Shown: positions 29,626-38,859 of the stretch, in pieces
How the letters are laid out: each line of letters opens with the position of its first letter
Position numbering within the stretch: the stretch's first letter is position 1
DNA from: Emticicia aquatica
GTDB taxonomy: Bacteria; Bacteroidota; Bacteroidia; Cytophagales; Spirosomataceae
Reading direction: 5' to 3'
Assembly (NCBI RefSeq): GCF_923079645.1
Contig: NZ_CAKLPY010000006.1
Location: 30,405 to 94,404, forward strand
Length of the DNA stretch: 64,000 nt
The notes under the pieces: model-generated
The model's database searches: none
Told to the model about the DNA's origin: nothing
What the model saw: the letters and a program-made list of their open reading frames with translations, nothing else
Made by a program: the position numbers and the translations under genes

Positions 29626-30366
29626 ATGAACAAAAGTATTCTATTATCCCTCATTTGTCTTTTTGCTTTTGAAAGCTTCGGACAAACCATTAAGTTCGGA
29701 AAGCAATCCTTTGAACTTCACAACGTAACAGGCTCTATTGTCAATTTCCAAGGTAAAAAAGTTTTTAGGATTGAACGTGATTTTGAGAAGTTTCCTTTTG
29801 ATTCAACTAATGTAGAGAAAACTGTCGATGACCGTCATTATGCTCGACTTACAAATTTAAATGACTTTGAAAATGGAACAATTGAGGTAAAAATGTACAG
29901 TCAAATTCAAAATCCACCACCTTACTCTGGTGTAGCTGGATTTATTGGTCTTTATTTCAGAATTCAAGAAGATGATTCTGCCTGGGAATCAATTTATGTA
30001 AGACCTAAAGTTGGAAGAGTTGATAACCAGTTATTTAGAAATCACACTGTTCAGTATTTTTCCTATCCAAACTTTAAGTTTGATACATTACGCAAAATTG
30101 CTCCTTTTAAATATGAAGGTTCTGCACCTGTAGCTTTGAATGAATGGATTAAGATGCGAATTGAAGTGAATGGAGAAACAGCAGAGATGTTTATTAATGA
30201 TGCAAAATACTCCACATTTGTAGTAGATAAGATGCTTGGTGAAGGTAAAAAAGGATATATTGGATTATACGTTGATTGTGGTACAATAGGTTATTTCAAG
30301 GATTTAAAAGTTACTAAAAAAGCCTTGAAAGTGAAGAAAGCAGGAGAGAAAGTGAATAATATTTAA
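29626..30366 (+). CDS. Secreted glycoside-hydrolase-16-like/LamG-fold protein
   Basis: A signal peptide (MNKSILLSLICLFAFESFGQ) is followed by one concanavalin-like jelly roll (about 25-240; NDFENGTIEVKMYSQIQN, FIGLYFRIQEDDSAWESIYV, LNEWIKMRIEVNGETAEMFI, GYIGLYVDCGTIGYFKDLKV). This is the DUF1080/3-keto-disaccharide-hydrolase-like fold found widely in Bacteroidota. Catalytic residues cannot be assigned. In Bacteroides such proteins occur with Gfo/Idh/MocA oxidoreductases and TIM-barrel isomerases in 3-keto-glycoside pathways, and here both occur nearby. A decayed relative is at 38860-39100. Confidence 0.75.
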   Translation: MNKSILLSLICLFAFESFGQTIKFGKQSFELHNVTGSIVNFQGKKVFRIERDFEKFPFDSTNVEKTVDDRHYARLTNLNDFENGTIEVKMYSQIQNPPPYSGVAGFIGLYFRIQEDDSAWESIYVRPKVGRVDNQLFRNHTVQYFSYPNFKFDTLRKIAPFKYEGSAPVALNEWIKMRIEVNGETAEMFINDAKYSTFVVDKMLGEGKKGYIGLYVDCGTIGYFKDLKVTKKALKVKKAGEKVNNI

Positions 30367-30417
30367 TTAACAAAAGATGGGATGGGATATCTTCTTTTCT
30401 AACGAAAAATGAGTTTT

Positions 30418-30570
30418 TTAGCCATAACGTGTGCCGACAGAATAAAAAATGTAGCCTTGATAAGGAACTACATTGTGGCCTTTACACGCCAATTCTATTG
30501 CTGATTTGTTAGCCTCCACCAGAGCAACTTCGACGGGAAATATAACACCTTTCTCCAATTTTTCCACCAA
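30418..30570 (-). pseudogene. Short unrecognised coding remnant
   Basis: The 30367-30876 gap has a minus-strand frame of about 48 codons ending at a stop at 30420-30418, with protein-like composition (FPVEVALVEANKSAIELACK, GHNVVPYQGYIFYSVGTRYG). A stop lies directly upstream of it in frame and no start or RBS is evident. It may be the tail of a lost gene; the family was not recognised. The rest of the gap holds only the palindromic element at 30766-30860. Confidence 0.25.
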
Positions 30571-30765
30571 CTATTTTTGAGTAAACTACCCCAAAAGTAA
30601 ATTCAAACTTTGATGCAAATCCAACTTTTTTGACTATTCTTCATACATGATATATATATACACAAGTTTTTAGAACTGTCCAGAAACTTAGACTTATTGC
30701 ACATCAATAATAAATAGTTTTTTTTAAAATTTTATCCATTTTTATAAAATTAAATGTAATTAATC

Positions 30766-30860
30766 GAACGCAGATAACACAGATGTTAGCAATGCAGATT
30801 TACACTGATTTTTTAATATTTATCGGCGTAAATCAGTTATAACAATAGCCATTAGCGTTC
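30766..30860. repeat. Intergenic palindromic element, copy 1
   Basis: The outer arms GAACGC (30766-30771) and GCGTTC (30855-30860) enclose further inverted segments (ACTGATTT and AAATCAGT). The sequence begins GAACGCAGATAACACAGAT and ends GTTCTATTTT, like the element at 56527-56602. It appears to be a dispersed, REP-like nested stem-loop. Confidence 0.5.
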
Positions 30861-30876
30861 TATTTTGCAACTTAAA

Positions 30877-32064
<1,188 letters not shown>

Positions 32065-32426
32065 TCAGGGTTAAATGTATTTTTTCAAGAATTAATTTAA
32101 CTTAATTTTGAATACAAACTTAAAAACAAACATTATACTTTCAAATATTTTCTTTTATTTTCCTTTATTTTCTTTTATTTTTGTTTCGATAAAATATTTT
32201 CGAGGTTTTGGGTTACAACTAAACACCGAAATCATACTCTCAACAGCAAACAGTTTCAAAATTGCAAAATGTTACCAAACCAAAGAAGAGATAGAATTTT
32301 AGATTTATTAAACGCGTATGCGGCAAAAATAGTTTGACAGTTTTTAGCTCAAAAGCTTATGCGACTGCATAAAAGCGATGTTATCAAGCGTTTATTCTCA
32401 GCAAAATGCTTCAGTATTTCGGCTGG

Positions 32427-32523
32427 GTCAACATTCTATTAGCTAGGTATTCACTCAAGCATCGCTGCAATTATCTGGAGTGTTGGCGTGCCAGTCAACA
32501 TTCTATTAGCTAGGTATTCACTC
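32427..32523. CRISPR. Two-repeat CRISPR-like motif (candidate mini-array)
   Basis: Two identical 30-bp repeats (32427-32456 and 32494-32523, starting GTCAACATTCTATTAGC) flank a unique 37-bp segment. The geometry is the same as that of the main array at the right end of the window (30-bp repeats, 34-37-bp spacers), but the repeat sequence is unrelated and lacks the GTTTCAAT start. No cas gene is near. It could be a relic array or a tandem regulatory/integration repeat. Confidence 0.35.
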
Positions 32524-32588
32524 TGAATAATAAATTCTTTTGTTTTTCACGAGGTCGCCATTTGAATTATTTTTTCAGATATTAGTTT

Positions 32589-32760
32589 GCAGATTTGGTT
32601 TTTAACATTTGATTAGAGCAGGTTATTAGCTTTTTAGTCTTTAGCACCTTTATTTGTTGGGCAACATTTTGAAAGCATTGGTGTGTAAAATCGTTTATAT
32701 CAAACATATAACATTTGTAAAGGGTTGATATTTAATCGCAGCGGCGAACCGTAAATTAAC
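32589..32760. repeat. Dispersed upstream repeat, copy A
   Basis: This block begins GCAGATTTGGT, continues ATTTGATTAGAGCAGGTT, and ends with a conserved module (TTAATCGCAGCGGCGAACCG then TAAATTAAC). Copy B is at 33578-33744 with the same order and nearly the same length. Each copy lies upstream of a plus-strand gene. It accounts for much of the 32062-32916 gap together with the two-repeat motif; no gene is seen in that gap. Confidence 0.6.
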
Positions 32761-32916
32761 CTAACATTATAATGCAAGCATTAGAAAAATTTGTTCTGCG
32801 AAACAAAAAATAGAACAAAACTTTTGGATATTTATAAGTTATAGACTATGTTGAGCAGCGTCTAAAAAATTGAAAAATAAATACTCGATATATTAATTTA
32901 AACCCATATTAATATT

Positions 32917-33375
32917 ATGAAAAAGTTACAATTTAAAGTAAGCATCAAAGCACCTTTGACCAAGGTATATAATTTTATGCTTGGCACTAATAGTAAAACA
33001 ACTTATGAGCAGTGGACCTCCGTGTTTAACCCAACATCAACTTATGAAGGACGTTGGGAAAAGGGGAATAAAATTCTTTTTTTGGGAGTAGATGAGAATG
33101 GAGAAAAGGGAGGTATGATTTCCAAGATAGCTGAAAATATTCCCAATCATTTTGTTTCAATTCAACACTATGGTATTCTAAAAGCTGATGAGGAAATTAC
33201 AGAAGGACCAGAAGTAGAAAAATGGGCAAACGGATTTGAAAATTATACCTTTGAAGAAAATAATGGAATTACAATTGTTACTGTTGAATTAGACACAGAT
33301 GAAGATTTTTTAACATATATGAATCAAACCTACCCAAAAGCACTCGACAGATTGAAAGAACTTTGTGAAAAATAA
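32917..33375 (+). CDS. SRPBCC (START-like) domain protein
   Basis: The 152-residue cytoplasmic protein has the helix-grip pattern of the SRPBCC/AHSA1-like group: an opening strand (MKKLQFKVSIKAPLTKVYNF), a central GRWEKGNKILFLGVDENG hairpin, ENIPNHFVSIQHYG, and a C-terminal helix (TYPKALDRLKELCEK). Members bind small hydrophobic ligands; no specific function can be assigned. It is a single-gene unit between two copies of a dispersed repeat. Confidence 0.8.
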   Translation: MKKLQFKVSIKAPLTKVYNFMLGTNSKTTYEQWTSVFNPTSTYEGRWEKGNKILFLGVDENGEKGGMISKIAENIPNHFVSIQHYGILKADEEITEGPEVEKWANGFENYTFEENNGITIVTVELDTDEDFLTYMNQTYPKALDRLKELCEK

Positions 33376-33577
33376 AGTTTTTAAAAATATCTAAAAAATA
33401 CAAAGAAATATATAGAACCTATTACATTGATTTGCTAAATGTTGCTGAATTGTGACCCACCAAAACGGTGTTTCTTTAAAACATTTTTATAAGATACATC
33501 ACTATAAATAATTTTGAACCAATCTGATTTTGCTCTTATAAAAAAAAAATTCAACGGGGTCATTCAGAACCTGGTAT

Positions 33578-33744
33578 GCAGATTTGGTGAGAGGATATTT
33601 GATTAGAACAAGTTCTACGAGTCCTTAGCAAACACCATTTTCGGGTGTCTTTTATCAGCTTTGGTGTTCAAAGTTCGTTTTCATCAACCCGAAGCATTAT
33701 GTAAAGGTCTGATAATTAATCGCATCGGCGAACCGTAAATTAAC
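33578..33744. repeat. Dispersed upstream repeat, copy B
   Basis: This copy shares with copy A (32589-32760) the GCAGATTTGGT start, ATTTGATTAGAACAAGTT and the ending module (TTAATCGCATCGGCGAACCG then TAAATTAAC). The middle has diverged. It lies in the 33376-33836 gap, which otherwise shows no gene. Confidence 0.6.
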
Positions 33745-33836
33745 TTTAAATCTACTCCAAAATGCAGGTCGTTGGAAGAATAAAAAAATCATCAATTTAT
33801 TATATTTAATCACTACAAGAACATCATGAAAATTTT

Positions 33837-34736
33837 ATGAAAAACACTTTATTCTATCTTTTTTTGTTTTATTGTTCGACTGATATTTTTGCTCAAAACA
33901 AATTTTATGATGGTAGTATCATACATTTTAATATTTATGGGAATGGTGAGCCTGTTTTTGTACTTAGTGGTGGACCAGGCAATAATTGTATGCAAGAAGA
34001 AGATGTTGCAATCAAAATCGGAGAAAAATATCAGGCAATATTGTTAGAACAACGTGGGACAGGACGCTCTATGCCTAAAGCGTTAGACTCCAACTCTATC
34101 AACATGGATGCCTATTTAAAAGATATTTTATATGTAATGGACAGCTTAAAAATCAAAAAAGCTAAATTCTACGGCCATTCTTGGGGAGCCGTATATGCCT
34201 CGGCATTCGCTATTATATATCCTAAAAAAGTTAAAATGTTGGCTCTAACAGGGGTAGGAGATATCAGAATTTCAGCCGAAAATGACAAAAAAAAAGTTGA
34301 AAATAGATTAGCAAAGCTTGATTCTACTGAACTAAAAAGATTTTACGAAATTAGTGATAAAAATTGGTCAGAATGGACGAATAATGACCGATTTGAAATA
34401 GCAGTTTTGGGCGTAAAATATAATACATTCGACAGCACAAACTTGGCATGGAAACAACAGAAAATAATGCGAGGAGCAAATAATTATACTACTTTCACCT
34501 TGCTAAGGAACGACCAAAAAAAGCAAAATTTTGACCTTTCCACTAAACTCAAAAGCCTAAAAATGCCTATCACCATCATCACATGTAAAGAAGACCCTTT
34601 AGCTTTTCTTACAGATGAGTACAAGCATTTCTCACCACGAGCTAAAATAAAATGGATAGACCACTGTGGGCATTTTCCTATGTATGAGCAACCCGAAAAG
34701 TTTTATTCGATGTTAATGGAGACTTTGGAAAAATGA
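33837..34736 (+). CDS. Exported alpha/beta hydrolase (prolyl-aminopeptidase-like)
   Basis: The 299-residue protein has a signal peptide (about 1-20, ending DIFAQ) and an alpha/beta-hydrolase fold: oxyanion motif SGGPG (44-48), EQRGTGRS (71-78), nucleophile Ser115 in GHSWGA, a likely acid in CKEDPLAF, and catalytic His in DHCGHFP. The GGPG and EQRGTGRS pair is typical of proline-iminopeptidase-type S33 hydrolases. The natural substrate is unknown. It stands alone and is convergent with AraC regulator C. Confidence 0.85.
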   Translation: MKNTLFYLFLFYCSTDIFAQNKFYDGSIIHFNIYGNGEPVFVLSGGPGNNCMQEEDVAIKIGEKYQAILLEQRGTGRSMPKALDSNSINMDAYLKDILYVMDSLKIKKAKFYGHSWGAVYASAFAIIYPKKVKMLALTGVGDIRISAENDKKKVENRLAKLDSTELKRFYEISDKNWSEWTNNDRFEIAVLGVKYNTFDSTNLAWKQQKIMRGANNYTTFTLLRNDQKKQNFDLSTKLKSLKMPITIITCKEDPLAFLTDEYKHFSPRAKIKWIDHCGHFPMYEQPEKFYSMLMETLEK

Positions 34737-34812
34737 GAACATTAGATTATTAATTAGGCTCTACTGCCAAAAGTCAAGACGCTCTCATAACCTACTTGAA
34801 ATGAAATCAATT

Positions 34813-35700
34813 TTAGTTTAATCCACGGTATTCGATTGGAGAAACGCCTGTTTTTTGTTTAAAATAACGAGTAAAATGCTGTGGGTACTTGAACCCTAAT
34901 TCGTAAGAGATTTCACTAAGTGACTTGCTGGTATCAAAAATTCGTTCTTTGGCAAGGTCAATGAGATGAGTTTGAATATGTTCTAAAGCCGATTTCCCTG
35001 TTTCTTTTTTGATTAAATCACCAAAATAATTGGCAGAAAGATGCAATTCATCGGCAAAATAAGCAACTGATGGTAATCCTTCCGCTTTGAGTTTTTCGCT
35101 AAAAAAATATTCCTTTAATAAAGAGTCAAACTGCTCAATGATTCCGTGATTGGTGTTTTCACGAGTAATAAACTGACGGTCGTAAAAACGAGAACAATAC
35201 TTCAAAAGCAATTCAAGATTTGCAACAATCAATTTTTTGCTATGTCGGTCAATATTTTGATTAATTTCAATTGTAATATTCTCAAAACAATGGTTCACGA
35301 TTTCTCTTTCTCTATCTGACAAATGCAAAGCCTCTTTTGATTGATAACCAAAGAAAGAATATTCGTGAATTTGCTTGCCTAAACTTGTGCCTTTAATGAT
35401 GTCAGGATGAAAAATCAGGGCCTTTCCATAAGGTTGATGCAATTCGCCTTCAGGTTCGTTGGAAATTATCTGATTCGGGCTAAAAAAGACCATACTGCCA
35501 TCACTATAATCGTAGTATTTATTTCCATAACGAATGTCTCCACAGTGAGTTTCTTTGATAATAATGGCATAAAAACTAAGCATAAACTTAGTTCTTTCTA
35601 AAGGATTTGATTTGTTCAAATCCACTAAATTGATAAGTGGATGAGACGTTTTATTGTTAAATATCTCACTATACTTTTTTATTGTATCGTAGATTATCAT
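34813..35700 (-). CDS. AraC-family transcriptional regulator C
   Basis: This 295-residue regulator is homologous over its whole length to those at 20506 and 22404 (RYGNKYYDYSDGSMVFFSPN, KALIFHPDIIKGTSLG). The C-terminal AraC domain is intact (LPSVAYFADELHLSANYFGD, SEISYELGFKYPQHFTRYFK). I chose the ATG at 35700, where similarity to regulator B begins; the longer frame back to 35862 would overlap the divergent neighbour's start at 35854. It is divergent from the second barrel-like protein gene with a conserved operator between them. Confidence 0.9.
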   Translation of the reverse strand: MIIYDTIKKYSEIFNNKTSHPLINLVDLNKSNPLERTKFMLSFYAIIIKETHCGDIRYGNKYYDYSDGSMVFFSPNQIISNEPEGELHQPYGKALIFHPDIIKGTSLGKQIHEYSFFGYQSKEALHLSDREREIVNHCFENITIEINQNIDRHSKKLIVANLELLLKYCSRFYDRQFITRENTNHGIIEQFDSLLKEYFFSEKLKAEGLPSVAYFADELHLSANYFGDLIKKETGKSALEHIQTHLIDLAKERIFDTSKSLSEISYELGFKYPQHFTRYFKQKTGVSPIEYRGLN

Positions 35701-35752
35701 CGTGTTTTTTTTACCAAAACTATGTATAAAAACATTAATTGTATGTTCATCT

Positions 35753-35779
35753 GTAAAATTGGTAAGTAAAACCGTAAAA
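35753..35779 (+). promoter_or_regulatory. Conserved 27-bp AraC-type operator candidate, site 2
   Basis: This site matches 22 of 27 positions of the site at 22311-22337, with GTAA at positions 1, 10 and 22. Downstream lies TACTTTTG (about 35809-35816), an exact TAnnTTTG -7 promoter element about 30 nt past the site, followed by the barrel-like gene at 35854. This is the layout expected for an AraC activator site. Confidence 0.6.
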
Positions 35780-35853
35780 TGTATAAAAGTAATTGCAAAT
35801 ACTCTTCGTACTTTTGCAAAAATCTTAATTACCAATTTTTTAACCGTCTTTAA

Positions 35854-36627
35854 ATGAAACATTTATACACTATTTTATTTTTCCTAACGCTTTCAATCTT
35901 ATTTCAAACAGCTAATGCCCAAACAGCAGATAGCACCAAAAATATATCTACTTTTTCGGGTTCAGTTGGATTTACCAATAATGGATTTTCTATTATTCCT
36001 ACTTTTTCGCTGAATCATTCGGCTTTTGTGACCAATTTATCTTTCAGGAAAAAGAATTTTAGTTTTGAGCCAGATATTCGTTTGGTGCCAGATGCCAAAA
36101 ATGGCGGTTTAATCTGGTGGTTACGATACCGATTGGTTGATAATAAGAAGTTTGGTTTAAGAATTGGCACGCATCCTGCATTTACGCTCATTCGCCGAAC
36201 AGATACAGAAAATGGAACAACCAAAGAAATTACTGAAATGTTACGTTTTTTGGCTTTTGAGGTTGTTCCGAGTTATCAATTCAATAAAAAATTTGGAGTA
36301 AGTGCCATGTATTTACAAGGCAATGGTTTACAAAAGCATGGTCCGCAACATACACAAGTGTTATTTCTAAATGCAGGTATTACAAACATTGGATTGGGTA
36401 AAAATCTTAGTTTTAATCTATTTCCTTCCATCTATTTTTTATATACCGATGGCCATAAAGGTGATTATTTAACCGTTACAGGTGCTTTACTTCATAAAAA
36501 ACTACCATTCAGTTTACAATCAACTATCAACCAAACTTTTACTTCTAATGTGCCAGGAAATAAAGATTTTATGTGGAATGTAACACTGAATTATAATTTC
36601 AAAAAGATTTACAAGAAAGTAAACTAA
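35854..36627 (+). CDS. Outer-membrane beta-barrel-like protein, copy 2
   Basis: The 257-residue paralogue of the protein at 21491 has a signal peptide (about 1-22, ending QTANAQ), then TADSTKNISTFSGSVGFTNN, the shared GFSIIPTFSLNHSAF and FEPDIRLVPD strands, and the same ending (FMWNVTLNYNFKKIYKK). The beta-rich pattern suggests an exported barrel. It is divergent from AraC regulator C, repeating the pairing at 21491/22404, so regulator and target seem to have been duplicated together. Function unknown. Confidence 0.72.
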   Translation: MKHLYTILFFLTLSILFQTANAQTADSTKNISTFSGSVGFTNNGFSIIPTFSLNHSAFVTNLSFRKKNFSFEPDIRLVPDAKNGGLIWWLRYRLVDNKKFGLRIGTHPAFTLIRRTDTENGTTKEITEMLRFLAFEVVPSYQFNKKFGVSAMYLQGNGLQKHGPQHTQVLFLNAGITNIGLGKNLSFNLFPSIYFLYTDGHKGDYLTVTGALLHKKLPFSLQSTINQTFTSNVPGNKDFMWNVTLNYNFKKIYKKVN

Positions 36628-36699
36628 ACATAGGAGAAAATGAAAATTTACAATCTGAATATCAACAACAAAGTAGCAAAGTTCGAAATTCTACTTTAG

Positions 36700-37167
36700 A
36701 TGATGGTTTTCTTTTGTTTTACTTTATGCAGTATGGTGCCTTTCAAAACCAAAGTTTCTTCAAATGAAAAACAACTTTCTGAACAAATTATACAGAAAAA
36801 CACAAAAAACAGCAATAAATTAAAAATTAAAATTGGTGAAAAAACTTTTTCCGCCACGCTTTCAGACAACCCAACGGCCGCTGCATTCAAAGCTCTTTTG
36901 CCTTTGTCGCTAAACATGAACGAGCTAAACAACAATGAAAAGTTTGCTCAATTGCCCAAAAGTGTTCCGATTAATGCCTCTGTGCCAGCAAATATTCAAG
37001 CTGGAGATTTGATGATGTACGGTTCTAATACGCTCGTGCTTTTTTACAAAGGCTTTTCTACATCGTACAGTTATACCAAAATCGGAAAAATTGATGATGT
37101 GACAGGACTTGTAAATGCTCTTGGAACTGGTGATATAAAAGTGCATTTTGAAATTGAAAAAGATTGA
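36700..37167 (+). CDS. Cyclophilin-like-fold protein
   Basis: The 155-residue protein has a short hydrophobic start (MMVFFCFTLCSMVPF) that may be a lipoprotein signal (Cys6 or Cys10). The domain that follows (about 42-155; KLKIKIGEKTFSATLSDNPT, AAAFKALLPLSLNMNEL, DLMMYGSNTLVLFYKGF, KIGKIDDVTGLVNAL) matches the bacterial cyclophilin-like family (DUF-type, no proline-isomerase residues assigned). A tiny frame at 36641-36700 (MKIYNLNINNKVAKFEILL) ends where this gene starts and may be a relic of its 5' region. Role unknown. Confidence 0.7.
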   Translation: MMVFFCFTLCSMVPFKTKVSSNEKQLSEQIIQKNTKNSNKLKIKIGEKTFSATLSDNPTAAAFKALLPLSLNMNELNNNEKFAQLPKSVPINASVPANIQAGDLMMYGSNTLVLFYKGFSTSYSYTKIGKIDDVTGLVNALGTGDIKVHFEIEKD

Positions 37168-37260
37168 TTCAAGTGGCATTAATTTATCACTTCTGTAGTA
37201 TTGCTAAGGGCAAAACCAGTAGTTTATAGTTTAATTTATAATGAATGTATTAAAACAAAA

Positions 37261-38247
37261 TTATAACTTATACAGAAAGCCTGTCAAACGATGTTGATAT
37301 TGGTTCCAATAAATTTCTTTCGTTTTTTTATCAAAAAACGAATTATCAATCATCATTCTTACTGCCGATGATTTGTTTGAAAAATCATGCATTATTCTCT
37401 CAACTCTATTTTTTGGAATGCCAATTTTAATTCCAAATTCAAAAAAATCATTATAACTATAATAACCCAAAACATTATAAGAATCTGAATAGTAATCATT
37501 TTCAAATAAATCTAAAGCCATGGCGGGTTCGTTGGGTGTATGAAGAAACGTACACAGTAAATCGTACGCTGGCGAAAGCCTGAAATCGCCAAATTTGGTT
37601 TGAATTAGCGAGAAGTTTTTTAAGTGAGCATCACCATTTGAAAACAAGTAATTAAATAAAATAACCTTATAAAAACGTTCGATTTCGATTTGCCAAGCAC
37701 CGCAATATTTCTTTATTAAGGTAGCAATTTCTTCATAACTTCCTTCGTATTTATAGTTTTCACCAGTACTTTGCTTATTAATTTGTTTAATTTGGCTAAA
37801 ATCTTCTTGCAGCCATTTTGTGCCATCTTCTTTTATATCAAAACGCTTGACCAAATACGCTGGTTGTGCGTTTTTGAAATATATCAAGGTGTTTTCGGCG
37901 GTTTCAATTCTAAAAATCTGTGACGCAATTTGCATTGTCAAATGCTCATTTTCAGGAGCGATTTCCAAAAACTGAAATCTTCCAACAGGAATCGGTTTCA
38001 ATATATACCTCCCTCCTACTTCGGTCAATTTCAATGTATTTTCTTCTAATTTTAAAGAATACTTTACCTGAACGCCCGAAATCGAAATTTGCCTAATATT
38101 ATACTCAAAATCATTGTTATAAATAAAATCAGGCGTTTCAAAATCAAGATATGATGAAACTTTTTTACCATCAAATAATAATTTTAAGGCTTTCGCCGAA
38201 AAACCTATATTCTTAATCAACTTATATGATGACAAACATTTATTCAT
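37261..38247 (-). CDS. hipT: HipT-like serine/threonine kinase toxin
   Basis: The 328-residue HipA-type kinase lacks the N-terminal subdomain, which is encoded by the preceding gene. Seen here: a regulatory glycine-rich loop with the SIS motif (Ser55-Ile-Ser57-Gly in IRQISISGVQVK), ATP-site strand GGRYILKPIP, catalytic loop GDAHLKNFSL (Asp206, Asn211) and metal-binding DLL (Asp229). In characterised HipT the equivalent SIS serines are autophosphorylated and the toxin phosphorylates a tRNA synthetase; which synthetase is hit here is unknown. It overlaps the upstream gene by 4 nt. Length fits HipT (about 330) rather than full HipA (about 440). Confidence 0.85.
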   Translation of the reverse strand: MNKCLSSYKLIKNIGFSAKALKLLFDGKKVSSYLDFETPDFIYNNDFEYNIRQISISGVQVKYSLKLEENTLKLTEVGGRYILKPIPVGRFQFLEIAPENEHLTMQIASQIFRIETAENTLIYFKNAQPAYLVKRFDIKEDGTKWLQEDFSQIKQINKQSTGENYKYEGSYEEIATLIKKYCGAWQIEIERFYKVILFNYLFSNGDAHLKNFSLIQTKFGDFRLSPAYDLLCTFLHTPNEPAMALDLFENDYYSDSYNVLGYYSYNDFFEFGIKIGIPKNRVERIMHDFSNKSSAVRMMIDNSFFDKKTKEIYWNQYQHRLTGFLYKL

Positions 38248-38555
38248 ATTTCTTGAACCGTTATTGCTCCAATCGTATCATTTTTGGCAGTTTTCAGCAA
38301 TCGAGTAAACTCATCATTTTCATCAATTTGGTAAGCTTTACATTGAATTTCTTTATTGATTCCTTCTGACAAAAGTCCGCTAAAAAAAGGAAAAAGAGCA
38401 TTTGATTGAAACAAATTTGATTGCTTGGGAAACGAAAAACTAATTGCTGGAAATGCAGATTTTAGATAATTTTCGTCATACGAAAATGTATAATTGTTTT
38501 CGTTTTTTTCTAAAATTCCCGCCAAAATATGATTGAAATAAATCTCAGCTTTCAT
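38244..38555 (-). CDS. hipS: HipS-like antitoxin (HipA N-terminal subdomain)
   Basis: This 103-residue protein equals the N-subdomain-1 of HipA: AEIYFNHILAGILEKNEN, SFSFPKQSNLFQSNALFPFF and GLLSEGINKEIQCKAYQ. In the tripartite HipBST module this stand-alone piece, not HipB, neutralises the kinase. It overlaps hipB by 11 nt upstream and hipT by 4 nt downstream, so the three are one translationally coupled operon in the order B-S-T. The alternative reading is a split HipA in which the two halves act together. Confidence 0.82.
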   Translation of the reverse strand: MKAEIYFNHILAGILEKNENNYTFSYDENYLKSAFPAISFSFPKQSNLFQSNALFPFFSGLLSEGINKEIQCKAYQIDENDEFTRLLKTAKNDTIGAITVQEI

Positions 38556-38754
38556 TGTTTAGTTTTTTAATACCTATTTTCATTTCCATTCCAAGCACGT
38601 CCAATATTTTTTGTAGCGTTTTTAGTGTTGGATTTGCTTTATCGTTTTCTATTTTCTGAATCGATTTTGCTGAAATATCACACAACTCTGCCAAATCTTC
38701 TTGTCGAATTTGCAGGTATTTTCGTCGTTCTTCTATAATTTTTCCAAAACTCAT
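38545..38754 (-). CDS. hipB: HipB-like XRE-family DNA-binding protein
   Basis: The 69-residue Cro/C1-type helix-turn-helix protein (IIEERRKYLQIRQEDLAE, LCDISAKSIQKIENDKANPT, LQKILDVLGMEM) opens the hip operon. It would repress the operon's own promoter. Two copies of ATAATTCTTAT, a near-palindrome with ATAA/TTAT arms, lie upstream as candidate operators. Confidence 0.85.
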   Translation of the reverse strand: MSFGKIIEERRKYLQIRQEDLAELCDISAKSIQKIENDKANPTLKTLQKILDVLGMEMKIGIKKLNNES

Positions 38755-38762
38755 AACAGAAC

Positions 38763-38837
38763 TATAATTCTTATTTTGATGTAAATATAGAAATAAAAAT
38801 AAAAAAACAACAGAAAAACGAATTATAATTCTTATTT
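38763..38837 (-). promoter_or_regulatory. Paired candidate HipB operators
   Basis: The 14-mer TATAATTCTTATTT occurs at 38763-38776 and again at 38824-38837, 61 bp apart, immediately upstream of hipB. Each contains ATAA-n3-TTAT, a short inverted repeat. Paired operators flanking a promoter are usual for HipB repressors. Confidence 0.5.
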
Positions 38838-38859
38838 CAATTACGATTTGTTAAAAATA

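Noticed and set aside
32108..32302. 64-codon plus-strand frame in the AT-rich gap
   Set aside because: Phe/Ile/Ser-rich low-complexity translation of AT-rich DNA with no start context or family.
34813..35862. Longer 349-residue form of AraC regulator C
   Set aside because: Its first 54 residues overlap the start and promoter of the divergent barrel gene and have no match in regulator B; the start at 35700 was used.
37261..38555. Frameshifted single HipA gene
   Set aside because: Both pieces have proper starts, a 4-nt ATGA overlap, lengths equal to HipS and HipT, and the SIS motif; a designed split is more likely than an error.
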